NCBI GenBank assembly: GCA_949289145.1
Contig: CASEML010000048.1
Span: 1-42,943 of the forward strand
Direction: 5' to 3'
Length of the DNA: 42,943 nucleotides
From: an uncultured Eubacteriales bacterium
GTDB taxonomy: Bacteria; Bacillota; Clostridia; Lachnospirales; Lachnospiraceae
Numbering within the stretch: the stretch's first letter is position 1; every line of letters begins with the position of its first letter. Positions 26,145 to 35,285 of the stretch are shown in pieces. A program made the translations under genes and the position numbers. Under the pieces are notes generated by a model. That model was not told where the DNA came from. It saw nothing but the letters and a program-made list of their open reading frames with translations, and ran no database searches.

Positions 26145-29100
26145 GTGAGTAAAGAAATTTCTAAGGCAGCACAGCCGTCATTGTACAGCGAAAGATTTGA
26201 ACATGATAATTGCGGTATCGGTGCGGTAGTAAACATTAAGGGTATTAAAACTCATCAAACCGTCGAAAACGCTTTAAGAATTGTTGAGAACTTAGAGCAC
26301 AGAGCAGGTAAAGATGCGGAAGGTAAGACGGGGGATGGTGTAGGTATCCTGTTACAGATTTCTCATAAGTTTTTCTCAAAGGCAGCGAAAGAAGCAGGCA
26401 TTGAATTAGGAGGAGAAAGAGATTATGGCGTAGGTATGTTTTTCTTCCCGCAGGATGAATTAAAGAGAAGACAGGCAATGAAAATGTTTGAAATCATTGT
26501 CAACAAAGAAGGTATGGAATTCTTAGGTTGGAGAGATGTTCCAACAGAACCCTCAGCTCTTGGTCAGAAAGCTATTGACTGTATGCCATGCATTATGCAG
26601 GGCTTTGTAAAGCGTCCGGCAGATGTGGCTCAGGGCATTGACTTTGATCGTAAGCTTTATATTGTAAGAAGAGTATTTGAACAAAGTATAGATGAAACAT
26701 ACGTACCATCCTTATCAAGCAGAACTATCGTATACAAAGGTATGTTCTTAGTGGATCAGTTACGTTTGTTCTTTAAAGATTTACAGAATCCGGATTATGA
26801 ATCCGCAATTGCAACAGTACATTCCCGTTTCAGTACCAACACAAATCCAAGCTGGGAACGTGCACATCCAAACCGCTTTATCGTACACAATGGTGAGATT
26901 AATACCATTCGCGGTAACGCAGATAAGATGTTAGCGCGTGAGGAAACTATGGAATCTAGCAAGCTTCACGGCGAGTTGCATAAAGTACTTCCGGTAGTTA
27001 ACGTAGCAGGTTCTGACTCTGCCATGTTAGATAATACGTTAGAATTTCTTGTGATGTCAGGAATGGATCTTCCGTTAGCAGTAATGATAACAATTCCTGA
27101 ACCATGGGAAAACAATAAAAATATTGACCAGAAGAAGCGTGACTTTTATCAGTATTATGCAACAATGATGGAACCCTGGGACGGACCTGCATCTATCCTC
27201 TTTAGTGATGGAGATATCATGGGGGCTGTATTAGATAGAAATGGTCTTCGTCCATCCCGTTACTATATCACAGAAGATGATTATTTAATCCTTTCCTCTG
27301 AAGTTGGTGTTATGGATGTGGACCAGACGAAGGTAGTGGTAAAAGAAAGACTTCGTCCTGGTAAAATGCTCTTAGTAGATACTGTTAAGGGTGAAGTGAT
27401 TGACGATGAAACCATTAAGACAAGATATGCGGAAAGCCAGCCATACGGTGAATGGTTAGACCGCAATCTGGTAAGATTGAAAGACTTAAAGATTCCAAAT
27501 CAGCCAGTACCGGAATTGACACCGGAACAGCGCGCAAGATTACAGAAGACTTTTGGCTATACTTACGAAGAATATAAGAGCTCTATCCTGCCGATGGCAT
27601 TAAATGGTTCCGAATCCATTGCAGCCATGGGAGTAGATATAGCATTACCGGCATTGTCAGGAAAACATCAGCCGCTATTTAATTACTTTAAACAGTTATT
27701 TGCACAAGTTACCAATCCGCCTATTGATGCCATCCGTGAAGAGGTAGTTACTTCCACAAGTATTTATATCGGAGAAGACGGAAATCTGTTGGAAGATACA
27801 GCAGAAAATTGCCGTGTATTAAAAGTTAAAAATCCGATTCTTACGAATACGGACTTATTAAAAATTAAAAATATGAAGGTTCCGGGCTTAAAAGTAGAAG
27901 TGATTCCCATTACTTATTATAAGAGCACCAGTCTGGAAAAGGCTATTGACCGTTTATATGTAGAAGTGGACAGAGCGCACAGAGAAGGTGCAAATATCCT
28001 GATTCTCTCTGACAGAGATGTGGAAGAAAACCATGTACCAATTCCTTCTCTGTTGGCGGTTTCAGCAGTACATCAGCATTTAGTGCGTACGAAGAAAAGA
28101 ACCAGCGTTGCTATTATCTTAGAGAGCGGCGAACCAAGAGATGTACACCATTTCGCCACACTGTTAGGTTATGGTGCGTGTGCCGTAAATCCATATCTTG
28201 CACAGGAAACCATCCGTGAATTAATTGAAAGCGGTATGTTAAAAAAGGATTATTATGCGGCAGTGGAAGATTACAACAATGCCATTATCCATGGAATTGT
28301 TAAAATTGCTTCTAAAATGGGGATTTCTACCATTCAGTCCTATCAGGGAGCACAGATTTTTGAAGCAGTAGGAATTGATAAGGATGTGGTAGATAAATAC
28401 TTTACGGATACCGTAAGCCGTATTGGCGGTATCACATTGAAAGATATTGCAGAAGATGTGGAAACCTTACATTCGAGAGCATTTGATCCATTAGGCTTAG
28501 AGGTTGATCTGACTCTGGATAGTGTTGGAAAGCATAAGATGAGAAGCGGCGGAGAAGAGCATTTGTATAATCCTCAGACCATTCATCTGTTACAGCAGTC
28601 TACCAAGCTTGGTGACTACAAAATGTTCAAGGAATATACAAGCCTTGTAAATAAAGAAGATATGACAGGAAATTTACGTGCTTTAATGGATTTTAATTAT
28701 CCAAAGAAGGGAATTTCCATTGATGAAGTAGAAAGTGTGGATTCTATTGTTAGAAGATTTAAGACAGGTGCTATGTCTTACGGTTCCATTTCTCAGGAAG
28801 CCCATGAAACTTTGGCTATTGCCATGAACACGATTCATGGTAAATCCAACAGCGGTGAAGGTGGAGAAAGTTTGGAACGTCTTACTGTGGGACCGGACGG
28901 CTTAAATAAATGTTCTGCAATTAAGCAGGTGGCATCGGGACGTTTTGGTGTAACTTCAAGATATTTAGTAAGTGCCCAGGAAATTCAGATTAAAATGGCG
29001 CAGGGAGCTAAGCCTGGTGAAGGCGGACACTTGCCTGGTGGAAAAGTATATCCATGGGTTGCAAAGACCAGACATTCCACACCAGGTGTAGGCTTGATCT

Positions 29101-30686
29101 CACCGCCACCACACCATGATATTTATTCTATTGAAGATTTAGCACAGTTGATTTATGACTGTAAGAATGCAAATAAAGACGCACGTATTTCTGTCAAACT
29201 TGTTTCAGAAGCAGGTGTAGGTACCGTTGCAGCCGGTGTGGCAAAGGCAGGTGCACAGGTTATTCTGATTTCAGGTTATGACGGCGGTACCGGTGCGGCA
29301 CCTAAGAGTTCGATTCACAATGCAGGCCTTCCATGGGAAATTGGTCTGGCAGAAACACATCAGACACTGATCATGAACGGACTTCGTAACAAGGTGCGCA
29401 TTGAAACAGACGGTAAACTTATGAGTGGACGTGATGTTGCCATTGCTGCATTATTGGGAGCAGAAGAATTTGGATTTGCTACGGCACCATTGGTAACTAT
29501 GGGATGTGTTATGATGAGAGTATGTAACTTAGATACCTGTCCTGTAGGTGTGGCAACACAGAATCCGGAACTTCGAAAGAGATTTAAAGGAAAACCGGAA
29601 TATGTGATCAACTTCATGAAGTTTGTGGCAGAAGAACTCCGTGAATACATGGCAAAACTGGGTGTCAGAACGGTAGATGAACTGGTGGGCAGAACTGATC
29701 TGTTGAAGGTAAAAGAAAACTTAAAGGGCAGAGCTGCTAAGATCGACTTATCAGGTATCTTAAACAATCCTTATGCCAACGATAAAAAGGTTATTTTTGA
29801 CCCAAAACAGGTATATGACTTTAAATTAAATGAAACAGCAGATGAAAAGATTCTGTTAAAGCAGTTTAAATCAGCACTGGACAGTAAGCAGAAGAGAAGT
29901 ATTGAGGTAGACGTAACTAACACAGACCGTTCCTTCGGTACCATCTTTGGTTCTGAAATCACTAAGAGATATGGTGATACGCTAGAAGAAGATACCTTTA
30001 CCGTAAAATGTACCGGTGCCGGCGGACAGAGCTTTGGTGCATTTATTCCTAAGGGACTGACACTGGAACTGGTGGGCGACAGCAATGACTACTTTGGTAA
30101 GGGACTTTCCGGCGGTAAGCTGATTGTATACCCTCCAAAGGGAATTAAGTTCAAACAGGATGAAAACATCATCATTGGTAATGTTGCCTTATATGGTGCT
30201 ACCAGCGGTGAAGCATATATTAATGGTGTTGCCGGAGAACGTTTCTGCGTTCGTAATTCAGGTGTCACTGCGGTAGTAGAAGGCGTTGGAGAACATGGAT
30301 GTGAATATATGACCGGTGGTCGTGTGGCTGTTCTTGGAAAAACCGGAAAGAACTTTGCGGCAGGTATGAGCGGTGGTATTGCTTATGTATTAGATGAAGA
30401 CAGTGATTTATATCAGAAATTAAATAAAGCAATGGTTTCTATTGAGGAAATTACAAACAAATACGATGTAGTAGAATTAAAAGATATGATTCAGGCACAT
30501 GTAGCATATACCAATTCTGAAAAAGGTAAAGAAATTTTAGACAATTTCAAAGAATATTTACCTAAATTTAAGAAGATTATTCCACATGATTACAAACGTA
30601 TGTTAAATACCATCGTGCAGATGGAAGAAAAAGGTTTAAGCAGCGAACAGGCACAGATTGAAGCATTCTACGCAAATAGAGGATAA
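26145..30686 (+). CDS. gltB: Glutamate synthase large subunit
   Basis: GltB hydrolyses glutamine and transfers the ammonia to 2-oxoglutarate, yielding two glutamates with reducing power from GltD. At 1513 residues it is full length. A propeptide of about 22 residues precedes the catalytic Cys23 of NCGIGAVVN. The class II glutaminase domain (to about 420) contains VHSRFSTNTNPSWERAHP and HNGEINTIRGN. The central and FMN-binding synthase domains follow, with PGEGGHLPG, SGYDGGTGAAP and the 3Fe-4S cysteines in CVMMRVCNLDTCPVG. A C-terminal GXGXG beta-helix domain (GGQSFGAFIPKG onward) closes the protein. Start is GTG with GAAAGGAAGG upstream. gltD follows after 15 nt. Confidence 0.97.
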   Translation: MSKEISKAAQPSLYSERFEHDNCGIGAVVNIKGIKTHQTVENALRIVENLEHRAGKDAEGKTGDGVGILLQISHKFFSKAAKEAGIELGGERDYGVGMFFFPQDELKRRQAMKMFEIIVNKEGMEFLGWRDVPTEPSALGQKAIDCMPCIMQGFVKRPADVAQGIDFDRKLYIVRRVFEQSIDETYVPSLSSRTIVYKGMFLVDQLRLFFKDLQNPDYESAIATVHSRFSTNTNPSWERAHPNRFIVHNGEINTIRGNADKMLAREETMESSKLHGELHKVLPVVNVAGSDSAMLDNTLEFLVMSGMDLPLAVMITIPEPWENNKNIDQKKRDFYQYYATMMEPWDGPASILFSDGDIMGAVLDRNGLRPSRYYITEDDYLILSSEVGVMDVDQTKVVVKERLRPGKMLLVDTVKGEVIDDETIKTRYAESQPYGEWLDRNLVRLKDLKIPNQPVPELTPEQRARLQKTFGYTYEEYKSSILPMALNGSESIAAMGVDIALPALSGKHQPLFNYFKQLFAQVTNPPIDAIREEVVTSTSIYIGEDGNLLEDTAENCRVLKVKNPILTNTDLLKIKNMKVPGLKVEVIPITYYKSTSLEKAIDRLYVEVDRAHREGANILILSDRDVEENHVPIPSLLAVSAVHQHLVRTKKRTSVAIILESGEPRDVHHFATLLGYGACAVNPYLAQETIRELIESGMLKKDYYAAVEDYNNAIIHGIVKIASKMGISTIQSYQGAQIFEAVGIDKDVVDKYFTDTVSRIGGITLKDIAEDVETLHSRAFDPLGLEVDLTLDSVGKHKMRSGGEEHLYNPQTIHLLQQSTKLGDYKMFKEYTSLVNKEDMTGNLRALMDFNYPKKGISIDEVESVDSIVRRFKTGAMSYGSISQEAHETLAIAMNTIHGKSNSGEGGESLERLTVGPDGLNKCSAIKQVASGRFGVTSRYLVSAQEIQIKMAQGAKPGEGGHLPGGKVYPWVAKTRHSTPGVGLISPPPHHDIYSIEDLAQLIYDCKNANKDARISVKLVSEAGVGTVAAGVAKAGAQVILISGYDGGTGAAPKSSIHNAGLPWEIGLAETHQTLIMNGLRNKVRIETDGKLMSGRDVAIAALLGAEEFGFATAPLVTMGCVMMRVCNLDTCPVGVATQNPELRKRFKGKPEYVINFMKFVAEELREYMAKLGVRTVDELVGRTDLLKVKENLKGRAAKIDLSGILNNPYANDKKVIFDPKQVYDFKLNETADEKILLKQFKSALDSKQKRSIEVDVTNTDRSFGTIFGSEITKRYGDTLEEDTFTVKCTGAGGQSFGAFIPKGLTLELVGDSNDYFGKGLSGGKLIVYPPKGIKFKQDENIIIGNVALYGATSGEAYINGVAGERFCVRNSGVTAVVEGVGEHGCEYMTGGRVAVLGKTGKNFAAGMSGGIAYVLDEDSDLYQKLNKAMVSIEEITNKYDVVELKDMIQAHVAYTNSEKGKEILDNFKEYLPKFKKIIPHDYKRMLNTIVQMEEKGLSSEQAQIEAFYANRG

Positions 30687-30701
30687 GGAGGGAAAGAAAA
30701 A

Positions 30702-32195
30702 ATGGGAAAACCAACAGGATTTTTGGAATACGAGAGAGAAACAAGCAAGGCAGTAAAACCAAAGGACAGAATTAAGAATTTCAATGAATTCCATACCCCT
30801 CTGCCAAAGGAACAGCAGCAGAAGCAGGGTGCCCGCTGTATGGCATGCGGCGTACCATTCTGTCAGTCAGGTATGACCGTTGGCGGAATGGCATCCGGTT
30901 GTCCATTACACAACCTTGTTCCGGAATGGAATGATTTAGTATATGTAGGAAACTGGAAGGAAGCATATAATCGTCTGAAGAAGACAAATAATTTCCCGGA
31001 ATTCACATCCAGGGTATGCCCTGCACTTTGTGAAGCTGCCTGCACCTGCGGATTTAACGGGGATGCAGTTTCTGTAAAGGAAAATGAATATGGCATTATT
31101 GAAAATGCATATGCAGAAGGCTATGCAGCTCCAAAGCCCCCAAGAGTTCGCACGGGAAAGAAGGTAGCGATCGTAGGTTCCGGTCCTTCCGGCCTTGCGG
31201 CTGCTGATCAGTTAAATAAGCGCGGACATTCTGTTACGGTATTTGAAAGATCTGACCGTATCGGCGGACTTTTGATGTACGGAATTCCAAACATGAAGTT
31301 AGAAAAGCACATTATTGACCGTAAAGTGGAAGTAATGAAAGCAGAAGGTGTTGAATTTGTAACAAATGCCAACGTAGGTAAGGATGTAAAGGCAGCAAAA
31401 CTTTTGAAAGAATATGATAAAGTTATCTTAGCATGTGGTTCTTCCAACCCAAGAGATATCAATGTTCCGGGAAGAGATGCAAAAGGGATTTATTTTGCAG
31501 TGGATTTTCTGTCAGCAACCACAAAGAGCCTTTTAGATTCTGATTTAAAGGACGGTAAATATATTTCCGCCAAGGGTAAAAAAGTTGTGATCATCGGAGG
31601 CGGTGATACAGGTAATGACTGTGTGGGAACTTCCATCCGTCACGGTGCAGCATCTGTCACACAGATTGAAATGATGCCAAAGCTTCCGGATGAAAGAGCA
31701 GAGGACAATCCATGGCCGGTATGGCCAAAGGTCTGCAAAACAGATTATGGTCAGGAAGAAGCCATTGCAGTATTTGGTCATGATCCGAGAATTTACCAGA
31801 CTACAGTAAAAGAGTTTGTAAAAGATAAGAATGGAAATCTGACTAAGGTAATTACCGTAAAATTAGAGCAAAAGAAAGATGAAAAAACAGGAAGAATGAT
31901 GATGAGTGAAGTTGCGGGAAGTGAAAGCACTTTAGAAGCAGATATCGTTCTGATCGCAGCAGGATTCTTAGGCTGCCAAAAATATGTGGCAGATGCTTTT
32001 GGCGTAAAATTAAATGAAAGAACCAATGTAGCAACAGAAGCCGGAAAATACAATACAAACATAGAAAATGTATTTGTGGCAGGTGATATGCATAGAGGAC
32101 AGTCCTTGGTAGTATGGGCCATCCGCGAAGGAAGAGAAGTAGCAAAAGAAGTAGATTTGAGCTTGATGGGCTATACAAACCTTTCTGTACAGTAA
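30702..32195 (+). CDS. gltD: Glutamate synthase small subunit (NAD(P)H-dependent)
   Basis: GltD oxidises NAD(P)H and passes electrons through FAD and Fe-S clusters to GltB. The 497-residue protein starts MGKPTGFLEYERE, typical of the family. It carries N-terminal cluster cysteines (CMACGVPFCQSG, GCPLHNLVPEWNDLVY, CPALCEAACTCGF), the FAD-binding GSGPSGLAAADQL and a second dinucleotide motif VVIIGGGDTGNDC for NAD(P)H, and ends with the GDMHRGQSLVVWAI FAD contact. GGAGGG precedes the ATG. A very stable terminator follows. The pair makes this organism able to assimilate ammonia via GS-GOGAT. Confidence 0.97.
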   Translation: MGKPTGFLEYERETSKAVKPKDRIKNFNEFHTPLPKEQQQKQGARCMACGVPFCQSGMTVGGMASGCPLHNLVPEWNDLVYVGNWKEAYNRLKKTNNFPEFTSRVCPALCEAACTCGFNGDAVSVKENEYGIIENAYAEGYAAPKPPRVRTGKKVAIVGSGPSGLAAADQLNKRGHSVTVFERSDRIGGLLMYGIPNMKLEKHIIDRKVEVMKAEGVEFVTNANVGKDVKAAKLLKEYDKVILACGSSNPRDINVPGRDAKGIYFAVDFLSATTKSLLDSDLKDGKYISAKGKKVVIIGGGDTGNDCVGTSIRHGAASVTQIEMMPKLPDERAEDNPWPVWPKVCKTDYGQEEAIAVFGHDPRIYQTTVKEFVKDKNGNLTKVITVKLEQKKDEKTGRMMMSEVAGSESTLEADIVLIAAGFLGCQKYVADAFGVKLNERTNVATEAGKYNTNIENVFVAGDMHRGQSLVVWAIREGREVAKEVDLSLMGYTNLSVQ

Positions 32196-32207
32196 TTTCA
32201 TAAAGAG

Positions 32208-32256
32208 AAAAAAGACCTGCGGGCACCAGACAAATGGTGTGCCGCAGGTCTTTTGC
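32208..32256 (+). terminator. Terminator of gltBD
   Basis: AAAAGACCTGCGG pairs with CCGCAGGTCTTTT, extended by GCACCA with TGGTGT around a 6-nt loop and one bulged base. U-run TTTT. Confidence 0.92.
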
Positions 32257-32332
32257 ATGTCATAATTCAGCCTTATTGTTTGCTTATAGGTTCATAAGTG
32301 ATGCCAATGCTTCTCATTAATGTAGAGGCAAC

Positions 32333-32420
32333 GCGAACGTAAACTAACTGTCAAGGGAACTAAGGCTCTCCCCAAAATTGTCGGGCCTAAGTTGCCCTTG
32401 ACAGTGGATTTCATATTCGC
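32333..32420. repeat. Long imperfect palindrome (possible dispersed repeat or transposon remnant)
   Basis: ACTGTCAAGGG at 32347-32357 is exactly complementary to 32395-32405. The arms continue inward as AACTAAGGC against GCCTAAGTT with a one-base bulge and one mismatch, and outward imperfectly to GCGAA (32333-32337) with TTCGC (32416-32420). The loop is AT-poor and lacks a U-run, so it is not a typical terminator. It lies in a 350-nt gene-free gap between gltD and the diguanylate cyclase. A 70-codon reverse-strand ORF crosses it, but the palindrome accounts for much of that sequence. A MITE- or REP-like element is the simplest reading. Confidence 0.6.
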
Positions 32421-32605
32421 TATTTCCACTTGTATTGGGAGGATTTTGTGTCTATTATAGGCGTCTTGGCAGCCCGCAGGCGGAACTGCTGCATTTTCCA
32501 TCATAGATTTGCGGAAAAGAATTGCAATTCTCCGGTGAAAAAGGTAATATATAAGTAAAATTATGGAAAATTATGGACAATAGTATTGGAATGGGGAAGT
32601 AAAAA

Positions 32606-34255
32606 ATGAAAAGAATAGCCAAATACTATAAGTTTTTTTATATATGTTTAATAATTGTGCTTATACTCACATGCTGCTTGATTTACGGAAACACGAATTC
32701 AGAGAGTGGATACTATCATAATCTTCAAATAGAAGAATGGAATGATGGGTGGTTTTTGGAGGGCACTAATGAAGAAGTGGTGCTTCCTGTAAAATTAAAT
32801 GACCGTAAGGATGAATACACCAGCATTTTTAGGTATTTAACGGAAGATACCAATGAGGAGTACATTTGCTTTCGCACGGACCATTCTTATGTGCGTGTAT
32901 ATGCGGATGATAAATTGATTTATGCATTTGGGGATCAGGAGAAAATTTTATTCGGAAAAACACCGGGAAGCATTTGGAACATTATTCCTATTCATAATTT
33001 AGAGGCCGGAACAAAATTGACAATATCTGTCATGTGCCCATATACCATGTATGCAGGAAAGTATAGAACGATCATAGAGGGAAGTAGGGCAGATATCCTA
33101 TTATATATATTTCGAGACAGTGCTCCTTTGATTTTAATGACAATTATTCCGATGATCGTAGCAGTGTTTCTTGTTGTAGTACATATATGTTTTCATAAAG
33201 AATTTACACCGATGGTATTTATAAATGCAGGGGTGTGTTATCTCCTATTGGCAATATGGAGTTTTACTGAGACCAGAGGATGGCAATTCTTTTTTAATAA
33301 TGCTTATGTAATACAAATGATAAATTTCGTGTCATTTTCGCTGGTGATTGCAGCCATAGCAGTTTCACTGGAGCAGATGGGGTTTATAAAGAATGGAAAG
33401 CACTTTCAAATATTATTGTTTGTGGATTTTGCAATTCCAATCTTGCAGATTATGATACAGCTTCTTGGTATTGCAGACTTTTTTGAAATGTTGTTTGTGA
33501 TTCATATGTTAGATGCGGTAAATGTATTTGTTTTCAGCACAGATTTTATTGTCAGCTTTTATAAAAAGAAAAAAAGTCCCAAAAATTTTCTATTGTCAGC
33601 TGTCATGTATGTAACAGTGTTTTCCAGCCTTGTTTTGGATTTGGTAGATTTTTATGTGTGGGATAAATTTGGAAATGGATTTTTTTCAAGAATCGAATTA
33701 TTGCTCATTATAACAGCAGCAGGAATTTGCGCTGTGAAAAAAGCCATTTCTATGTATGCAGAGAATATTGAAAAAGTAACATATCAGAGAATGGCGTTTA
33801 CAGATGCTATGACGGGAATGAAAAACCGCCGTGCATTTGACCGTGATACGGAAGGCTTACAAAATCAAAATGATATAGTGACAATTTTGTATGCGGATAT
33901 GAACGGTTTGAAACAGATCAATGATAATATGGGACACCAGAAGGGAGATGAAGCGATTAAATTGGTTGCGGACAAACTTTTGCGTTTTGGAGAGCAGGGG
34001 AATTTCTGTTATCGTTTAGGTGGTGATGAGTTTTGTATCATTGCTTCTAATAGGACAGCGGAAAGCATGGAGGAGGAATGTGTCCGTATTAATAAAGAAC
34101 TGAAAGAGTATGAGCATGATTTTGTTCATGGGCTGAGTATCGCTTATGGAGCTATGGATTACAAGCCGGAGAATGGCGATAAATTGTTTGAAGTGATGAA
34201 AAGTGCGGATCAGAAAATGTATGAGAAGAAGCAGAGAATGAAAAGCCAAATTTAG
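32606..34255 (+). CDS. Membrane diguanylate cyclase (GGDEF domain)
   Basis: A 549-residue sensor-type protein predicted to make cyclic di-GMP. It has an N-terminal membrane helix (about 9-28), an extracytoplasmic region to about residue 170 that resembles a 7TMR-DISM-type ligand domain, seven or so helices (about 172-390) and a C-terminal GGDEF domain (about 395-549). Catalytic GGDEF is intact at 472-476 (YRLGGDEFCI), preceded by FTDAMTGMKNRRAF and ADMNGLKQINDNMGHQKGD for nucleotide and metal binding. The RxxD inhibitory site normally five residues before GGDEF is absent (GEQG instead), so product feedback through that site is unlikely. GGGGAAG precedes the ATG. Monocistronic; the input signal is unknown. 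Confidence 0.9.
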   Translation: MKRIAKYYKFFYICLIIVLILTCCLIYGNTNSESGYYHNLQIEEWNDGWFLEGTNEEVVLPVKLNDRKDEYTSIFRYLTEDTNEEYICFRTDHSYVRVYADDKLIYAFGDQEKILFGKTPGSIWNIIPIHNLEAGTKLTISVMCPYTMYAGKYRTIIEGSRADILLYIFRDSAPLILMTIIPMIVAVFLVVVHICFHKEFTPMVFINAGVCYLLLAIWSFTETRGWQFFFNNAYVIQMINFVSFSLVIAAIAVSLEQMGFIKNGKHFQILLFVDFAIPILQIMIQLLGIADFFEMLFVIHMLDAVNVFVFSTDFIVSFYKKKKSPKNFLLSAVMYVTVFSSLVLDLVDFYVWDKFGNGFFSRIELLLIITAAGICAVKKAISMYAENIEKVTYQRMAFTDAMTGMKNRRAFDRDTEGLQNQNDIVTILYADMNGLKQINDNMGHQKGDEAIKLVADKLLRFGEQGNFCYRLGGDEFCIIASNRTAESMEEECVRINKELKEYEHDFVHGLSIAYGAMDYKPENGDKLFEVMKSADQKMYEKKQRMKSQI

Positions 34256-34262
34256 GAAAGGG

Positions 34263-34291
34263 TTGCATTTTTAAAGAAAATTAGCTATAAT
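34263..34291 (+). promoter_or_regulatory. Promoter of the thi cluster leader
   Basis: TTGCAT at 34263-34268 and a perfect TATAAT at 34286-34291, spacer 17 nt. Transcription would start near 34298, about 13 nt before the leader hairpin. GGTTGCAT occurs both here (34261) and in the hairpin arm (34312). Confidence 0.7.
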
Positions 34292-34297
34292 ATTGCA

Positions 34298-34367
34298 CAG
34301 AGTGTGACAGAGGTTGCATGAAGGGGTACACCACCGCGGGTGTAGCTTTCTTCATGTAACCTTTTTT
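34298..34367 (+). ncRNA. Short structured leader with terminator ahead of thiS
   Basis: The predicted transcript folds into a 13-pair stem (34311-34323 with 34350-34362, one wobble), topped by an inner stem TACACC/GGTGTA whose loop is exactly ACCGCG (34333-34338), and runs into TTTTTT. The stretch ACCGCGGG followed by AGCTTTC and a T-run resembles the 3' part of a T-box leader, but no Stem I or specifier fits between promoter and hairpin. No TPP-riboswitch motif is present. It may be an attenuator, a small RNA, or simply the diguanylate cyclase terminator with a promoter beside it. Confidence 0.55.
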
Positions 34368-34400
34368 GCTAAGTAATTTGCTGGGAAGAAAGGAGATTTT

Positions 34401-34598
34401 ATGGTTAGGATAAATGGAATTAACATGGAGAGGATAGAGGGAAAAACCATTGCAGAATATTTAGAGCAGGCAGGTTTTGACAGCAGCAGGGTGGCAGTGG
34501 AGCGAAATGGAGCCATTGTGCCTAAGAAAAGCTATGAGGAAGTAATCATTACTGAGGCAGATACCATAGAAGTGGTAAGTTTTGTAGGCGGGGGATGA
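34401..34598 (+). CDS. thiS: Sulfur carrier protein ThiS
   Basis: A 65-residue ubiquitin-fold protein ending in FVGGG, the C-terminal Gly-Gly tail (here three Gly) that is adenylated by ThiF and converted to a thiocarboxylate, the sulfur donor for thiazole formation. The internal VERNGAIVPKKSYEEV segment is typical of the family. AAAGGAG lies upstream of the ATG. First gene of a six-gene cluster. Confidence 0.93.
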   Translation: MVRINGINMERIEGKTIAEYLEQAGFDSSRVAVERNGAIVPKKSYEEVIITEADTIEVVSFVGGG

Positions 34599-34601
34599 GG
34601 T

Positions 34602-35234
34602 ATGGTTACGAAGAAGCAGTTAGAACAGGCAATGGATCAGAGATTTTCCAAAGAAGTTTATGAAAAATTTAAGCAGGCAAAAGTTTGTATCGCAGGGTTA
34701 GGAGGACTTGGATCCAATATTGCCGTTATGCTGGCTAGAAGTGGCATTGGCACTTTAAAGCTCATTGATTTTGATATGGTGGATATCACAAATCTGAACC
34801 GCCAGGCATACCGAATAGAACATATTGGTATGCCAAAAACCAGAGCCTTAAGGGAAATAATTGGAGAAATTAACCCATATATCAAGGTGGAAACCATACA
34901 AGCCAAGGTTATGGGAGAAAATCTGGAAAAATTTTTTGCAGGAGAAACATTAGTTTGTGAAGCTTTTGACAATCCGGAATATAAGGCAATGCTGGTGAAT
35001 TATTTACTGGAACGGCAGCCTAAAACTATTGTGGTGTCTGGGTCCGGTATGGCAGGCGTGGGCAGCAGTAACCAGATTTGTACAAGACAGAAAATGAAAC
35101 GTTTGTATGTGTGTGGTGATGGTGAAAGTGATGCATATGCAGGTATGGGACTGCTGTCACCCAGAGTCAGTATTTGTGCAGGACATCAGGCCAATATGCT
35201 GCTGCGGTTGATTTTAGGGGAAACAGAAAGCTAG
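34602..35234 (+). CDS. thiF: ThiS adenylyltransferase ThiF (short clostridial form)
   Basis: An E1-like enzyme that adenylates the ThiS C terminus. The nucleotide-binding loop GLGGLGSNIAVMLARSG starts at residue 32, followed by LIDFDMVDITNLNRQAYR with the Asp/Arg ATP and Mg ligands. At 210 residues it is shorter than E. coli ThiF and lacks an obvious CxxC-CxxC zinc site, consistent with the shorter family common in Clostridia. Cys residues in ICTRQ, YVCGDG and ICAGH remain. The gene starts 3 nt after thiS, so the two are tightly coupled. Confidence 0.9.
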   Translation: MVTKKQLEQAMDQRFSKEVYEKFKQAKVCIAGLGGLGSNIAVMLARSGIGTLKLIDFDMVDITNLNRQAYRIEHIGMPKTRALREIIGEINPYIKVETIQAKVMGENLEKFFAGETLVCEAFDNPEYKAMLVNYLLERQPKTIVVSGSGMAGVGSSNQICTRQKMKRLYVCGDGESDAYAGMGLLSPRVSICAGHQANMLLRLILGETES

Positions 35235-35285
35235 AACCAGTAATCAGACAGCAATAAAATTTATAGGATTAGAAAGGAAAGAAAC

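Noticed and set aside
32292-32504. 70-codon reverse-strand ORF upstream of the diguanylate cyclase
   Set aside because: It is largely the translation of the palindrome, with no convincing ribosome binding site; better treated as repeat sequence.
34261-34400. TPP riboswitch upstream of thiS
   Set aside because: The conserved CTGAGA and ACCTGATCTGGATAATGCCAGCG-type elements are absent; the leader is too short.
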